Origin: Mugil cephalus
Lineage: Eukaryota > Chordata > Actinopteri > Mugiliformes > Mugilidae
Length of the DNA stretch: 64,000 nt
Assembly: GCF_022458985.1 (NCBI RefSeq)
Contig: NC_061781.1
Location: forward strand, 23,974,001 to 24,038,000
Reading direction: 5' to 3'
Below are positions 1 to 11,300 of the stretch, piece after piece (position 1 is the first letter of the stretch; every line of letters starts with the position of its first letter). The notes under the pieces are model-generated. The model saw nothing but the letters and a program-made list of their open reading frames with translations, had not been told where the DNA came from and did no database searches. The translations under genes and the position numbers were made by a program.

Positions 1-162
1 CTGGCTGATGCAGTCGGAGCAGAAAGTGTGCAGGCAGGGCAGGATCTTCGGGTCACGGTACAAACGTTTACACGCCTTGCAAACCGCTCTCGGGTTCACA
101 GAGAACTCATTCGGTTCAGATTTCACTACTGGCTGCTCTGCGTTTTCCTTCACTTCAGACAT
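1..162 (-). CDS. trim45: TRIM/RING-finger protein, first coding exon (partial, probably trim45)
   Basis: The minus strand reads 54 codons from an ATG at 162 to the window edge with no stop. After about 25 polar residues comes the start of a C3HC4 RING: a CxxC pair (VCKACK), then RDPKILPCLHTFCSDCISQ, which supplies the next Cys-x-His-xx-Cys-xx-Cys ligands. RING domains of this kind are E3 ubiquitin ligases, and LPCLHTFC is typical of TRIM proteins. TRIM45 is suggested mainly by context, because trim45 is a neighbour of vtcn1 in mammals and two vtcn1 genes follow here. The B-box, coiled coil and filamin parts would lie outside the window. Another TRIM is possible; the RING call itself is firm. 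Confidence 0.62.
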   Translation of the reverse strand, partial: MSEVKENAEQPVVKSEPNEFSVNPRAVCKACKRLYRDPKILPCLHTFCSDCISQ

Positions 163-1890
163 TATCTGTTTGTTTGTTTGTTTTTTTCTGTTTTAGTTCC
201 CAAACTCAAACCAGTCGCCAACTACTCAGAAACCCACACACATCCACGGAACTAAAGTAAACACCTCCCCCGAGTCTGTCCTCTCCATAATAACAAAAGT
301 AATGAAAGTTTCTACCCACCTTTCTACATCACAGACATTTTAATTCATTTCACTGATTCAAATCATTGGGAAATTCCCACTTTTCTTGGAGAAAAGTTGG
401 CTACTGTGCTGCGTTCAGATCGCTGCTGCTGCGTGGGACACATAACACCTCACCTACTATCAAACCAATAGGAAGCCTCCATCGGACTATCCGGGGTGGT
501 CCAAAGACTTTCCAGGACTCCTAACTACCAGCCGGGGACTCTGACTGCCCCCATCTACTGGCAGGACAGGACAGCGTGTTTATGCTTCATGCACGAACCA
601 ACTGGTTTTCCTGCTGCACGTGGACGCAGATAAATTCAGAGCTGGATTTAGATTGGTTGAGATTTTACATTCAATACATTATGCATGCTTTAAAACCTCA
701 ATTAACACTTTATTTTATTTAATCTGAGTAGATTTCAACCATTTGCAGGTTTTTATTAATCCTGTAATATGTGGCATAAATACTTTCATTTAATGAGTTT
801 TAAATATTGTTATAACTAATGCTGCGTTTAGTTGTTTTAAAATGTATGTCAACAACTAATATTTTTCATGTTTTATGTTTTAATATTTATTAATATAATA
901 TTTTCTTATATTTTCACCTGCATCATTACAAGAAGCAAATCTGTCTAAAAAAAAGTGACTGAGATCTCAGAACAGCCTTTTGGGACCTTGCAAAAATGTG
1001 AAAATGATAAGAATTGTTTCTTTTACATCTTTTATTTCTAGATCTAACACTGAAAATAATAAATTAATATTGTTCTGTATTTTAAATACATATTGCTTTC
1101 ACCCAACCCTCTCAGAGAAATCTTTTTATTTATGTTGAAGAGTCCATTTTAAGTAGAATAATTACTAAAGATTTGTCCAATTTGTAAATAATTGCTTTTA
1201 AATTTGGTATTCCTTGTAAAAGATGATTTTGAGAACAATATATTAATTCTGTTTTGGTTTATTACTTATTTTAAATGTATATTGCTTTCATTCAACCTTT
1301 ATATATAATATAATATATTATTTAAAATGTTGAGAGTATGTTTAAAACAGGATAAATATGTAAACGAAGTCCTCCAAATATTAAACAAAAACATTCATTA
1401 TTTTTTCCACCTCAGGAAGTTCCAACACATACCTGAAGATCTCACAAACCTTTTCAAGGTCTTGCAAACAGAAAAAAAAAACCCAGACACATTGAGAAGA
1501 AAAACATCTGTATATGTACTGTTTTATTTAAATCTTTAAAAACAGTGATCAGTGATGTCACAACTTCACTTGAAAAAGAATAAATCGATACAAAAATACT
1601 CTTTTAATCTTAAACATGACAGTTTGTCATCATAAACTGACAAAAATCTATTTCAGAAATAAGGCAGAACTATATTCTTATTCTTAATATAGGCAAATAA
1701 TAGGCAGTAAAAATAAAAATAAGACTTGTCCATTTACTTTTGTTACAGTGCTTCACAGTAACAAATTAGAGTTTGTTTTAGAGTCGTTTTTAGAAACCTG
1801 TTCCCTGACTGCACAAACCCCAAGGGGAAATGTTTAAAAGTTTTTTTGAGTTTATAAGTGTAGTCAATGTGTGTGTACTTTAGTGTGTAA
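163..1890. other. Intergenic, AT-rich; trim45 5' flank and vtcn1 copy A 3' flank
   Basis: No credible coding exon is seen. The first 450 bases are moderately GC-rich and probably hold the trim45 promoter. The rest is AT-rich. About 1390-1480 and 950-1000 carry scattered copies of the degenerate element (gatctcacaaa, cttgcaaa) that also fills the vtcn1 introns. About 1560-1700 resembles 8100-8210 downstream of vtcn1 copy B, so the tandem duplication includes 3' flanking sequence. Confidence 0.6.
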
Positions 1891-4633
1891 TCAGGTCATG
1901 TAATAGATGCAGACCACACAAGTCACAACATTCAGGTAAACTAACGCAAGTAGAGAAGAAGCAACACTGAAGGTGAAGAATGTTTTCGTCAAAACGCCAG
2001 CTCCTGAAAAATACAAAAGATTGGATTCAGTTTTACTTCTACGTCTTAATGTTGCACATCTATAAACATGCCAGTAAAAGACAGTTAAAATATATATAGT
2101 CATGCAGCGCAGCAAAGAGTACGCCTACAGTTTTGACTAGGCAAACAAAGCTTAAAAAATTGTGGACCCAACACCTAAAAGTTTAATGAGAACTGAGGAA
2201 GTTTCTCAATATCTCCCAAAAGCCTTTTGTGGATCTCAAAAAAAAAAAAAAAAAAAAAAAAAAGTTTATTGGGATCTCACAAAACTTTCTTGAGTTTGAG
2301 AAAGTTTCTCCAGAACTTGCAGAACATTTTAAAACGTTTCCGGGGACCTTGCAAATGTTTCTTGACTTTGCAAAAATAATGCTTGAGAACTTGCAGATCT
2401 CATAAACATTTCACTGGATTTTGCAAATATTCTTCAAGATCTCATAAACGTTTCTTGATAAACTCTTACTTGTCACCCTAAAGTTTTTCAGAACCTGTCT
2501 CCAAAATATTCAGAACTTTAGTCCCCAAGTATGAGTTCCACATTTACCCCATTTTAGCCCAACATTTTTTTTAAATTTGTTTTGTTTTGTTTTGAGCTAA
2601 CAACATGAAGGGAAAATAGACTAATAGTAAATCTCACAAACATTTGCAATGGAGTAGTCATAGTAAAACTATACCTGTCACAGTTGCATCAGCCGTGACC
2701 AAATTATTCTCAATCCTGCAGTTGTAGGTGTCTCCGACGTTGACGTCTTGCAGTGTGCTAACCACGCTGAATATCCCATCACTGCCTTCTGTGAAACGTG
2801 TGCTTCCTTCCAGTTCGTCCCCAGTTTGGTTCGTCCAAATGACATTTGGTTTTGGAAACCACCTGCTTGCTTCAGCAACCAGGGTGCTGTTTGAGGATGT
2901 AAATGTGGGAGCTGAAAAGGCTGAGACAAAAAAAGTGGAAAGTAAAGAACAAGAATTCATGCTGTAATTTGACACTTTGTCTCCCGAGGATGTTTCTGCC
3001 TATTTTAATCCATAAATATCATCTTAAAGGTACATAATAAGGCAGATACAAGAGTTTAGCTATATATGTTTTAACCACAGTAACTCCTGCTTTGGGCTAT
3101 AGTTCTACATAAGTATGGTTAAAGTTGAAGTTGAAGTTGAAGTTAAAGTGAACACGGTGAAACTGGAAGGACGAGTAATCCTACCTGCTGTTCTGAGGTG
3201 AATGGTGACCTTCCCTCCGCCGCTGGAGGAGCTGATGGCGCAGGTGTACTCCCCCTCATCACTTCTCCTCACATTCCTCAGCAGCAAAGAGCCATTCCCT
3301 GTGGTGACAGCTTCTGAGAAGAGCTGAGTTCTTCCTTTGAACTCTGCAGCCTGGTCTTTAAGATTCGGGGCTCCGGACTCGTACAGGTAAACCAGCCCGT
3401 TCAGGTCCTTCTTCTCCCAGGTGACTGTCACCTGATTTACTCGCTGCTGTGGATTTTCTGTGTTCAGATAGCAGCTGAGAAGCTCGTCTTCACCAAGGTT
3501 GCCGATGGGCTTCGTGCTGATGCTCAGAATGTCGGGCGAGGAGCCTATGGGAAGAAGACACAGTCCAGATCATTTAGCGGCATTTGATTGTTTGCTCAGG
3601 ACTTAATGAATGTTTGGCGGAGATTGAGCCATCAGTAATGAACCCTCACCCTTGAAGGCTGCGCTAATAAAGACGAGGATGATGAATGAAAATAGGATGA
3701 TGAGGAAGATCATGCTGCAAACAAGGTGAAACACAGTTTAGTGTAAATAAACAGACAAATTAACAGTTTTTACACTTTAATTTTTGTTTTCTGTAGAAAT
3801 GTGACACTCAGTGGTGGAGAAATATTTTAGGAAGTTCATTGTGCAGAATGATTGTTCATAAAACATACACATTATTAAATTCATTACTTTTGATGTTAGA
3901 TTGGAAAAACAGGATGAGAAAGATAATAATGACAAAGAATAGATGAGATAAAGTTATTTACAGCAGAATGAGAAAAATCAATTGAGATAAGATGAGATGA
4001 ATCAGAAAAATGAAATGAAATGTAGATTAAATAGAACAACAAGAACAAGAACCTAGATTAACCGAAATAAACCAAGCTAAACTACACTCACTTGCCACTT
4101 TATTAGGTACACCTGTTTGATTGCTTGTCAACACAAATATCTAGTCAGCCAATCACTTGGTGCAATTCAATGCATTTATTCATGTAGAGGTGATCAAGAC
4201 AACTTGCTGAAGTTCAAACCGAGCATCAGAATGAAGAAGAAAGAGGATTTAAGAGACTTTGGTTGTTGGTGCCAGACAGACGGGTCTGAATATTTCAGAA
4301 ACTGCTGATCTGCTGGGATTTAACCATCTCTAGGGTTTACAGAGAATGGTCCAAAAAAGAAGCATATGTTTAGTTAAAAAATAAATAAATAAATAAATAA
4401 TCATGTTGGTTTTCAATAATCTGAAAATCGTTTGATGAAAAACAAGGACATTTTTTTTTCATAACATATTAAAGTAATGAGAGTATGTTATTTCAAATTT
4501 TTATTTATAGTTTAAGTACAGTCCGTGAAATCTTACAAATCTTCTTATTTACTTTCCGCTAATGTCTCTCAAAATATAACCGCTACCAGAACAGAACATA
4601 CCTGTAATAGATGATTTTCCCAAGGTCCATCAT
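1891..4633 (-). CDS. vtcn1: V-set domain-containing T-cell activation inhibitor 1 (B7-H4), copy A
   Basis: Five coding exons join in frame with GT-AG borders: 4633-4602, 3714-3650, 3544-3185, 2911-2675, 2003-1891, giving 268 aa (human B7-H4 has 282). The N-terminus ([10 protein letters not shown], then a hydrophobic run) matches the human start MASLGQILFW in spacing and character. Exon 3 encodes the IgV domain (about residues 33-152) with both disulfide cysteines (LLSCYL and EYTCAI). Exon 4 encodes the IgC domain (about 153-231) with the family motif [11 protein letters not shown] and YNCRIEN. Exon 5 encodes one membrane helix and a very short tail ending YYMT. B7-H4 is an inhibitory ligand for T cells. 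The first IgC cysteine is replaced by Ala (LVAEAS where human has LRCEAP). A tandem copy lies at 8359-12943. Confidence 0.88.
2190..2520. repeat. Degenerate minisatellite-like repeat in vtcn1 copy A intron 4
   Basis: Loosely repeated units of about 30 bases are built from gatctcacaaa, gtttcttga and cttgca, interrupted by an A run at about 2239-2263. Units are too diverged for a fixed period by eye. The same material is longer in the matching intron of copy B. Confidence 0.6.
4085..4375 (+). mobile_element. Tc1-like DNA transposon, 5' fragment
   Basis: The fragment opens with the terminal inverted repeat sequence ccactttattaggtacacct and continues into a decayed transposase N-terminus. The residues [18 protein letters not shown]-like, then [10 protein letters not shown]-like, are the helix-turn-helix part of Tc1 family proteins and are broken here. 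It sits in intron 1 of vtcn1 copy A. Fragments at 23.5 kb and 32.3 kb are C-terminal pieces of the same family and end in the matching inverted repeat. Confidence 0.7.
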
Positions 4634-6160
4634 GGCTTCTGACAAAACATCCAAAACCTGTTCCTGTTCCTTCAACCTCCAACTGCTGCTATGGTCTCGC
4701 CTACTCAGTCGCCTCACAGCACATTTAGACGCAAGACCATAAGTAAACATTACTTTTAAGGCATGTGCTGCTAATTTATTGACCTGTAGAATATTCACCG
4801 CAGAATACGGAAACACTGCTTTACACTAAATCAGCAGCTTTACACTGCAGAATGAAACATGTATTGATGTTTGATACATTATCACTACACACTATAGTAA
4901 ATAATGCTGCAAAAAAATCCTAAAACATGCATTAATATCTGTTAAGTTGAGAGTTGCTGATTAGAGCTTATTATCTCAAAACAGAACTAAAACCAAAAGG
5001 AAATTGGGCTTGTTTGAGTTTTCTTGAAAACGTTCTCCACTCATCGAAGTCAGGTTCTTCTGTTCTAAATGACTAGTGGGGATATATATATATATGTACT
5101 GCTATACTGGGCGGGTCCCAAGGCCTTTCATTTCTAACCCAACCCCAACTAAAGATGGTACAATATTGAGTAACTTATTTCATCTGGGGAGGATACAACA
5201 TATTTCTTTTACCTCTGCAGCCTTTCACAAAATGTAACAACCCTTCTTGTTGTATTGGTCAACTTTGACCTGAGTAACTGTACATGTAACATTTTTTTTT
5301 AAGAGCAAATTTACATGTTTGTTACTTTCATTCCTACGTCATTTTCTTTCTTCTTTTTTTTCTTTTCTGAGTGTGAGGGGCTGTGGGTTATTTTTGTAGC
5401 TGTATTTGTGTTTGTTAAACAGAAAAGAGTTTGTCCACTCACCGTCCATAGAGCACTACTAATATTCAGCAAACTAAGTTTGGGTCTCTCACAGTTCTGT
5501 TATGCAGTAACAAACCCTGGGTGAAGTCAACCATTAATCCTCAGGTTTCTGAACTCATTTGTTCTAGCAGTAGTCCGAACCGCTGCATACCAACCATTGT
5601 CCACAGTAATGTTGTTTCCTGTGACTTCTGTACAGCTGGAACTCTTTTGTGCATGCTGTAGCTAATGCTCTCTGGCGTTGAGCGGGTAGAAGGAATGCCA
5701 TCACAGGGCCAAAACAGCAGCGCTCACCTCTTTCCGTCACCAGTCGTTCACTAGTTTTGGCCTTTATGGGAGCTTAAAGTGCAGGGAGAGCCCAGCTTGG
5801 TTTTGCCAGCTTGGTTGTCATGACTACAGGTTCAGGTCTGCTGCAACCTTTTATAGTCGTCTCTGCGGTCATCAGTGTCACCTGGATTCAGGGAGTGCAG
5901 TTTCTTTTCTGTGGACTTGTGCAGAGCAACGTTCGGCCGTTTGTATATATCGGACAGCAGAGAGGACGGATTTTACCATTTTCGTCCTCAAACCTACTAG
6001 TGTGATGAAGTGTAAGTGTAAGCTCTCATTTCTGCAGTAGTCCTCATTTGTATTTCTAGCAACAGGTGTGATAGTATCAGAAACCACTTTTCTGCAGCTG
6101 CATCTTCCCTTGGATTTTCTCAGGATCAAGGATTTTAAACTGAGCCAAACATTTTCAAAC

Positions 6161-6206
<46 letters not shown>

Positions 6207-8358
6207 GAAATGTTACTGTTGACCCAAAGGCAGCGTAACTGATACACACCACCCTAGGCTGATCTACTGCCTGTGCAAATGTTAACTCTGTGTGTTTTTG
6301 TGCTTTAAAAGTCCAGGAGAAACTGTGCACATCTGCATATACTAAAGCAGAAAATAATTACTGGTGATCCCTCAAGGTTCTAAAGTTTTATTTCTCAGCC
6401 AGCAGCCTCAGCCCAATTCTGACCATTCCTTAAGTTTAAGGCTTGACTCAGTGAAAAATAATTATGGTTGTAACTGAAAAAGAGTGCGTTGCAATCTGTG
6501 CTGTTCCAATATCATAATTCAAGTCATTTCTATGAAAATGCTTGTAGAGTTTCTTGAAGGAAACGTTTTCAGGAAACTCTACAAGTCCAGTTCCCTTTTT
6601 TCTTGTTTACGTGTCTTTTGGATAGTTGACCACTGCTGGCTGACGTAAAACAGCACCATCTAGTGGTACTACTTTGTAAACTGGAATCAAAATGAAACTT
6701 GCTGTGGACAAATTATATACTCATTGTAGTCCATTCAGACTGATTAGGAACCCCCTACATTTCACAATAAACTTATGATATTCAGCAAATCGTCCTGACT
6801 TTTCATATATCATCAGCATACATCAGCATGTGGAATATACTGTGTGAGGAAATCAGGGTCAGCGAAAATGTTACAAAATTTGGGAAGAAGTATAATGCGA
6901 TGATTTTCATAAGGTATATGAATGAAGAAGAGGTATGTAAAGCACTTTCAATATTATTATTATCATTTAGCAGAGTGTTACGCCGTCTGCATTTTCACTG
7001 GCTATACAGGTGTGTTCGGCCTGTGCCTAATCACCTGAATCAGCCACACCTGAGGAGACTGACTAAAGGGCCTTGTTGTAGAGTCCTGAGGGATGACTTT
7101 TCCACTGCAGAAGCTCACCATGCCTCACCTGTTTTTCTGTCCCTTCTTGTAAAATAAATACTGCGCCTCTCGAGCCGGGACATAACAAGAGGAGGAAGAA
7201 AACATTGAATAGTGACATATTAATACTACATGTTGCTTCCCTCCACTCCTTTTCGAACATTACCATTGATTTATGTTATTTATTGGAAGATTTAAAAAAA
7301 CAAAAAATCTGTCTTTTGTTTCTTTTCAATTGTATATGCGTTTGGTGCATCTTCTTTCTTTTGAATGTTCGAAATAAATACATTTTAAAAAGCATTAAAA
7401 GGATTATCATCACGTCTTCCAAGTTTTATTCATTCATGGCCAGATGAGATGGGTTGTTGGCACAAAATCCAGACATTTGTGGTTCTATTCCTGTGACTTT
7501 GGTCACCATCTTACTTTTCCTCTTGTGCCAATGGCAGGTCATAATTGATGGTCATAAACACACACACCTGCCTCCTCCTTCTCCTTGTTTTCCTTCTTCT
7601 GCTGCTGTTAATAATGGCTGTTTGCAAACCGGCTTAAAGGTGCATCGTGGTCACCAAACTGGACTGGAGTGTGTAGTGTGAGGTTAAACAGAAAACATAC
7701 CTACAGCTGCATTATCACTTTTGTCACCGCAAACACTAAATCTGTCAAGTTTCTCCAGGTCTCACTCATGTTTCTTGCAAAACTGTGATTTGGAGATCAA
7801 AAAACATGATGAATCCTGTTTCTGCTCATTTCTTATTTACAGTATGTTTTGGTTTCTTTCATCCTGTACTTAAATCTTGAAAAAGATTACAATTTTTAAA
7901 ATGTCAAGAGTTTAAAACAGAAGATATAACAAATATTTTCAGACTGTTCATTTTAAAAGTAATAATACATGCACATTTTTCAAGGCTGCATTAACACTAA
8001 GAAGAAAAACATTCTTCCCATCTCTTCATATTTTTTATTTTAAATATGTATCGCTTTCATTCAGTCATCAACAATTTTCAGTGATGCGGAGAGTTAATTT
8101 AAAATAGAATAAATAGATACAAAAATACTTTTTAAAAGTACATTGCTTCCCTAACCTTAAATGTAACCATTTGTCATCATAAATAGGCAGAATTATATTT
8201 TTATTTTGCTACAGACAGCAATATATATAATTTTTCCTGATACATCTGGTCATGCACCTACAAACAAACTGTAAAAGAAAAAAAAATCCCAGAGGGGATT
8301 TATGGAGGGATATTTAACAGTATTTTGTTTTATTTAATTTGTGTACTTTAGTGTGTAA
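4634..8358. other. Intergenic between vtcn1 copies, repeat-bearing
   Basis: No exon with coding character was found. It contains the copy A promoter (just above 4633), an interspersed repeat at about 5010-5090 (ttttcttgaaaacg and ttcttctgttctaaatgac, also found in the CALHM introns), a T run at about 6163-6200, and a short perfect inverted repeat at 6541-6585. About 8030-8358 is the duplicated 3' flank of vtcn1 copy B. Confidence 0.55.
6541..6585. repeat. Perfect 13-bp inverted repeat (hairpin)
   Basis: Arms cttgtagagtttc (6541-6553) and gaaactctacaag (6573-6585) are exact reverse complements around a 19-base loop. No transposon termini are obvious around it. Confidence 0.7.
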
Positions 8359-11300
8359 TCAGGTCATACAATAGATGCAGACCACACAGGTCACAATGTT
8401 CAGATAAACTGATGCAAGTAAGGAAGAAGCAACACTGAAGGTGAAGAATGTTCTCCCCAAAACACCACCACCTGAAAAATACAAAAGGACATTAGATGTA
8501 ATCTTACTTCTTAATGTCGCACATCTATGAACATAAAGGTAAAAGACGAAAAAAAGGGCATTTAGGGGATATATATCACGGAGCCAATTCACTTCTTCAA
8601 TTTGGTGAGTTTACGTCAGAGTCAGTTTTGGGTTGGGTCTTGCAAAAGTTCCTCAAGGTCTCACAGGTTTCTTTAGCATTTCACAAACGTTTCTCAAGAT
8701 CACAAAAGTTTCTTGAAATCATTCAAAATATTCTCAGTATGTCACAAAAAAATCGAGATCTTTGTTAGGATCTCATAAATGTTTCTCTTAATGTTGCAAG
8801 CGTTCCTCATGGAATATTGTGGGTCTTGCAAAAAGTGTCTCCATCAAGTTTTTGGATCTTGGGAAAGTGTGTCAGGATTTCATGAACATTTCTCAAGATC
8901 TTTGCAGATCTCACAAAAATTTCTCTGGAATTTGCAAGAGTTCCTCAGGATCTCACAAAAAAATCTTGAGAATTCCACAAACATCTGATATCAAATGCAA
9001 AAACTTCTTCAGAACTTTGTCAGTATTTAATAAAAAGATCTTGTTTCTTGTGATCACACAAACATTCCTGAACTTGTAATAGATTCTTGAGAAACTAGGA
9101 GATGTCACAAGTTTCTTGAAATCTTGCAAACAATTTCTTGAGATCTCACAAGTCTCTTAGGATCTTGAAAAGGTCTATAGAGAACTTGCAGATCTTACAA
9201 AAGTTTCTCAAGATCTCACGTATCTTGTAAAGGTTCTTGAGCTTGCACTATCTTCTTAAGAATTTCCAGATTTAGCATGTTTTTACCTCACCATCTCAAG
9301 AAAGTGTTGAGATCTTAGGTTTTCAAAAGATTTGTGACAAAAACTTGACTCAATAAAAGACTTAAACCAAATCTCTGACTTAAACATTTGACATGGAGCA
9401 ATCGCAGTAAAACTATACCTGTCACAATTGCCTCAGCATCAGCCGTGACCAAATTATTCTCAATCCTGCAGTTGTAGGCGTCTCCGACGTTGACTGCTTG
9501 AAGTGTGCTGACCACGCTGAATATCCCATCGCTGCCTTCTGTGAAAAGTGTGCTTCCATTCAGTTCGTTCCCAGTTTGGTTCGTCCAGGTAACATTTGGT
9601 TTTGGAAACCACCTGCTTGCTTCAGCAACCAGGGTGCTGTTTGACATTGTAAACGTAGCAGCTGAAAAGGCTGAGACAATAAAAGTGGAAAGTAAATATC
9701 AAGATCATTCGTGCTGTATTTTGACACTTAATCAAATTGTTAATCGCAAGTTCCCAAACTCCAAAGGATGCTTCTGTGTATCTCAGAGCTCGATGCTGCT
9801 TGATAAAGTGCTAAATAAAGATGGTGGAAGTTAAAGTGAACACGGTGAAACTGGAAGGACGAGTAATCGTACCTGCTGTTCTGAGGTGAATGGTGACCTT
9901 CCCTCCGACACTGGAGGAGCTGATGGTGCAGGTGTACTCCCCCTCATCACTTCTCCTCACACTCCTCAGCAGCAAAGAACCATTTCCTGTGGTGACAGCT
10001 TCTGAGAAGAGCTGAGTTCTTCCTTTGAACTCTGCAGCCTGGTCTTTAAGATTCGGGGCTCCCGACTCGTACAGGTAAACCAGCCCATTCAGGTCCTTCT
10101 TCTCCCAGGTGACTGTTACTTGACTGAGAGCCTCTTGGAAGTTGTCCGGGTTCAGATAGCAGCTGAGAAGCTCATCCACACCGAGGTTGCCAACGGGTTT
10201 TGTGTTGCTGCTCAGCACGTCGGATGAGGAGCCTATGGGAAGAAGACATATCTCAGAGAATATATCCAGAGTTTGGTTTTAACATTAATCTTATTTTAGT
10301 AGCATTTGTTGGTGTCTAATCTTCTGAGAAGCAATCCAGCGGAGTGGATAACAGATGGCAGACACGAATCATGACCAAGCAATGGCTTTAATCATGGAAA
10401 GATCTTGGTTGAACTGGCAGCGCCAAGTGGTTGGATTCCAGGACAGGTCTCCCATGTTATTCATGCCAAGGACCCCCAAACTGATGAGAGATTAAGTAGG
10501 GACCCCCTACCTCCTACATGTGTTCTATATCCATCAAATATTCTTTTTTTTTCCCCCTGAACTTGTAACAGTAAAATGAAATTAAAAGATAAAGTAAATA
10601 GAATAAAACATTTTGGCCTCAGTAGTTGACTGATGGGAGTGAACCACACTGTTAGCTTCTTCTCTGCTAATAATGCAACGTGCATCTGGATTTCACCTGG
10701 GGACTGAACAGGCTCTTGGCCAGTGGTGGTGAACCTGACAGAATCAGTGTGTAATATGTGGCCTTGTTATTGGTTCAGCAGTTATAGGGGCTATAGAAAT
10801 TTAAATCTGTGGGGAAAATTAAAATATATTATAAAAAATGTCTAATCAACCAAAGATTTTGCGACGCAGCTGCAGTACCTCCATGGAGCCCCCAGGGGTT
10901 GCAGACCCCCTGTTGAAGACTTATGCTCTACGGCCAACACTTCCTGTCTAGACAGAGCCAGATGATGTCACAGAGCTTGAGCACAATGACTAATGTGGCC
11001 TCATGCAAAAGAGTCTGATACTGCAGATACTGAATCAGTTCTACTTTTGGACAGACTTGATCAAATACACCCAGCACTTCTTTCACAAGGTGATGCCAGA
11101 CTCCTTCATACCTCAGAATATCTACTACACTTGCGCAAGGCCAGTCAAGTAAATTGCATCACCAGAGAGGATTAAGGGTTTCAGGCCTGGCAAACCCGCT
11201 CCACCTAGCAGTACACTCTTGGCTGAGATGGACCTGGTGATGGATCTTATCCACGTTGCATTGACCAACACTTTCAACGTATTGATCTCTCCTACTCTTC

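Noticed and set aside
5811-6129. Overlapping frames on both strands near 5.8-6.1 kb
   Set aside because: No family resemblance, no splice sites joining other exons, and no conserved partner near vtcn1 copy B.
8600-9310. CRISPR-like repeated units
   Set aside because: Units are degenerate, spacing is irregular, there are no cas genes, and the sequence is a vertebrate intron.
10990-11175. 60-aa frame as a host exon
   Set aside because: It lies in repeat material inserted in a vtcn1 intron that copy A lacks; better seen as part of an old element.
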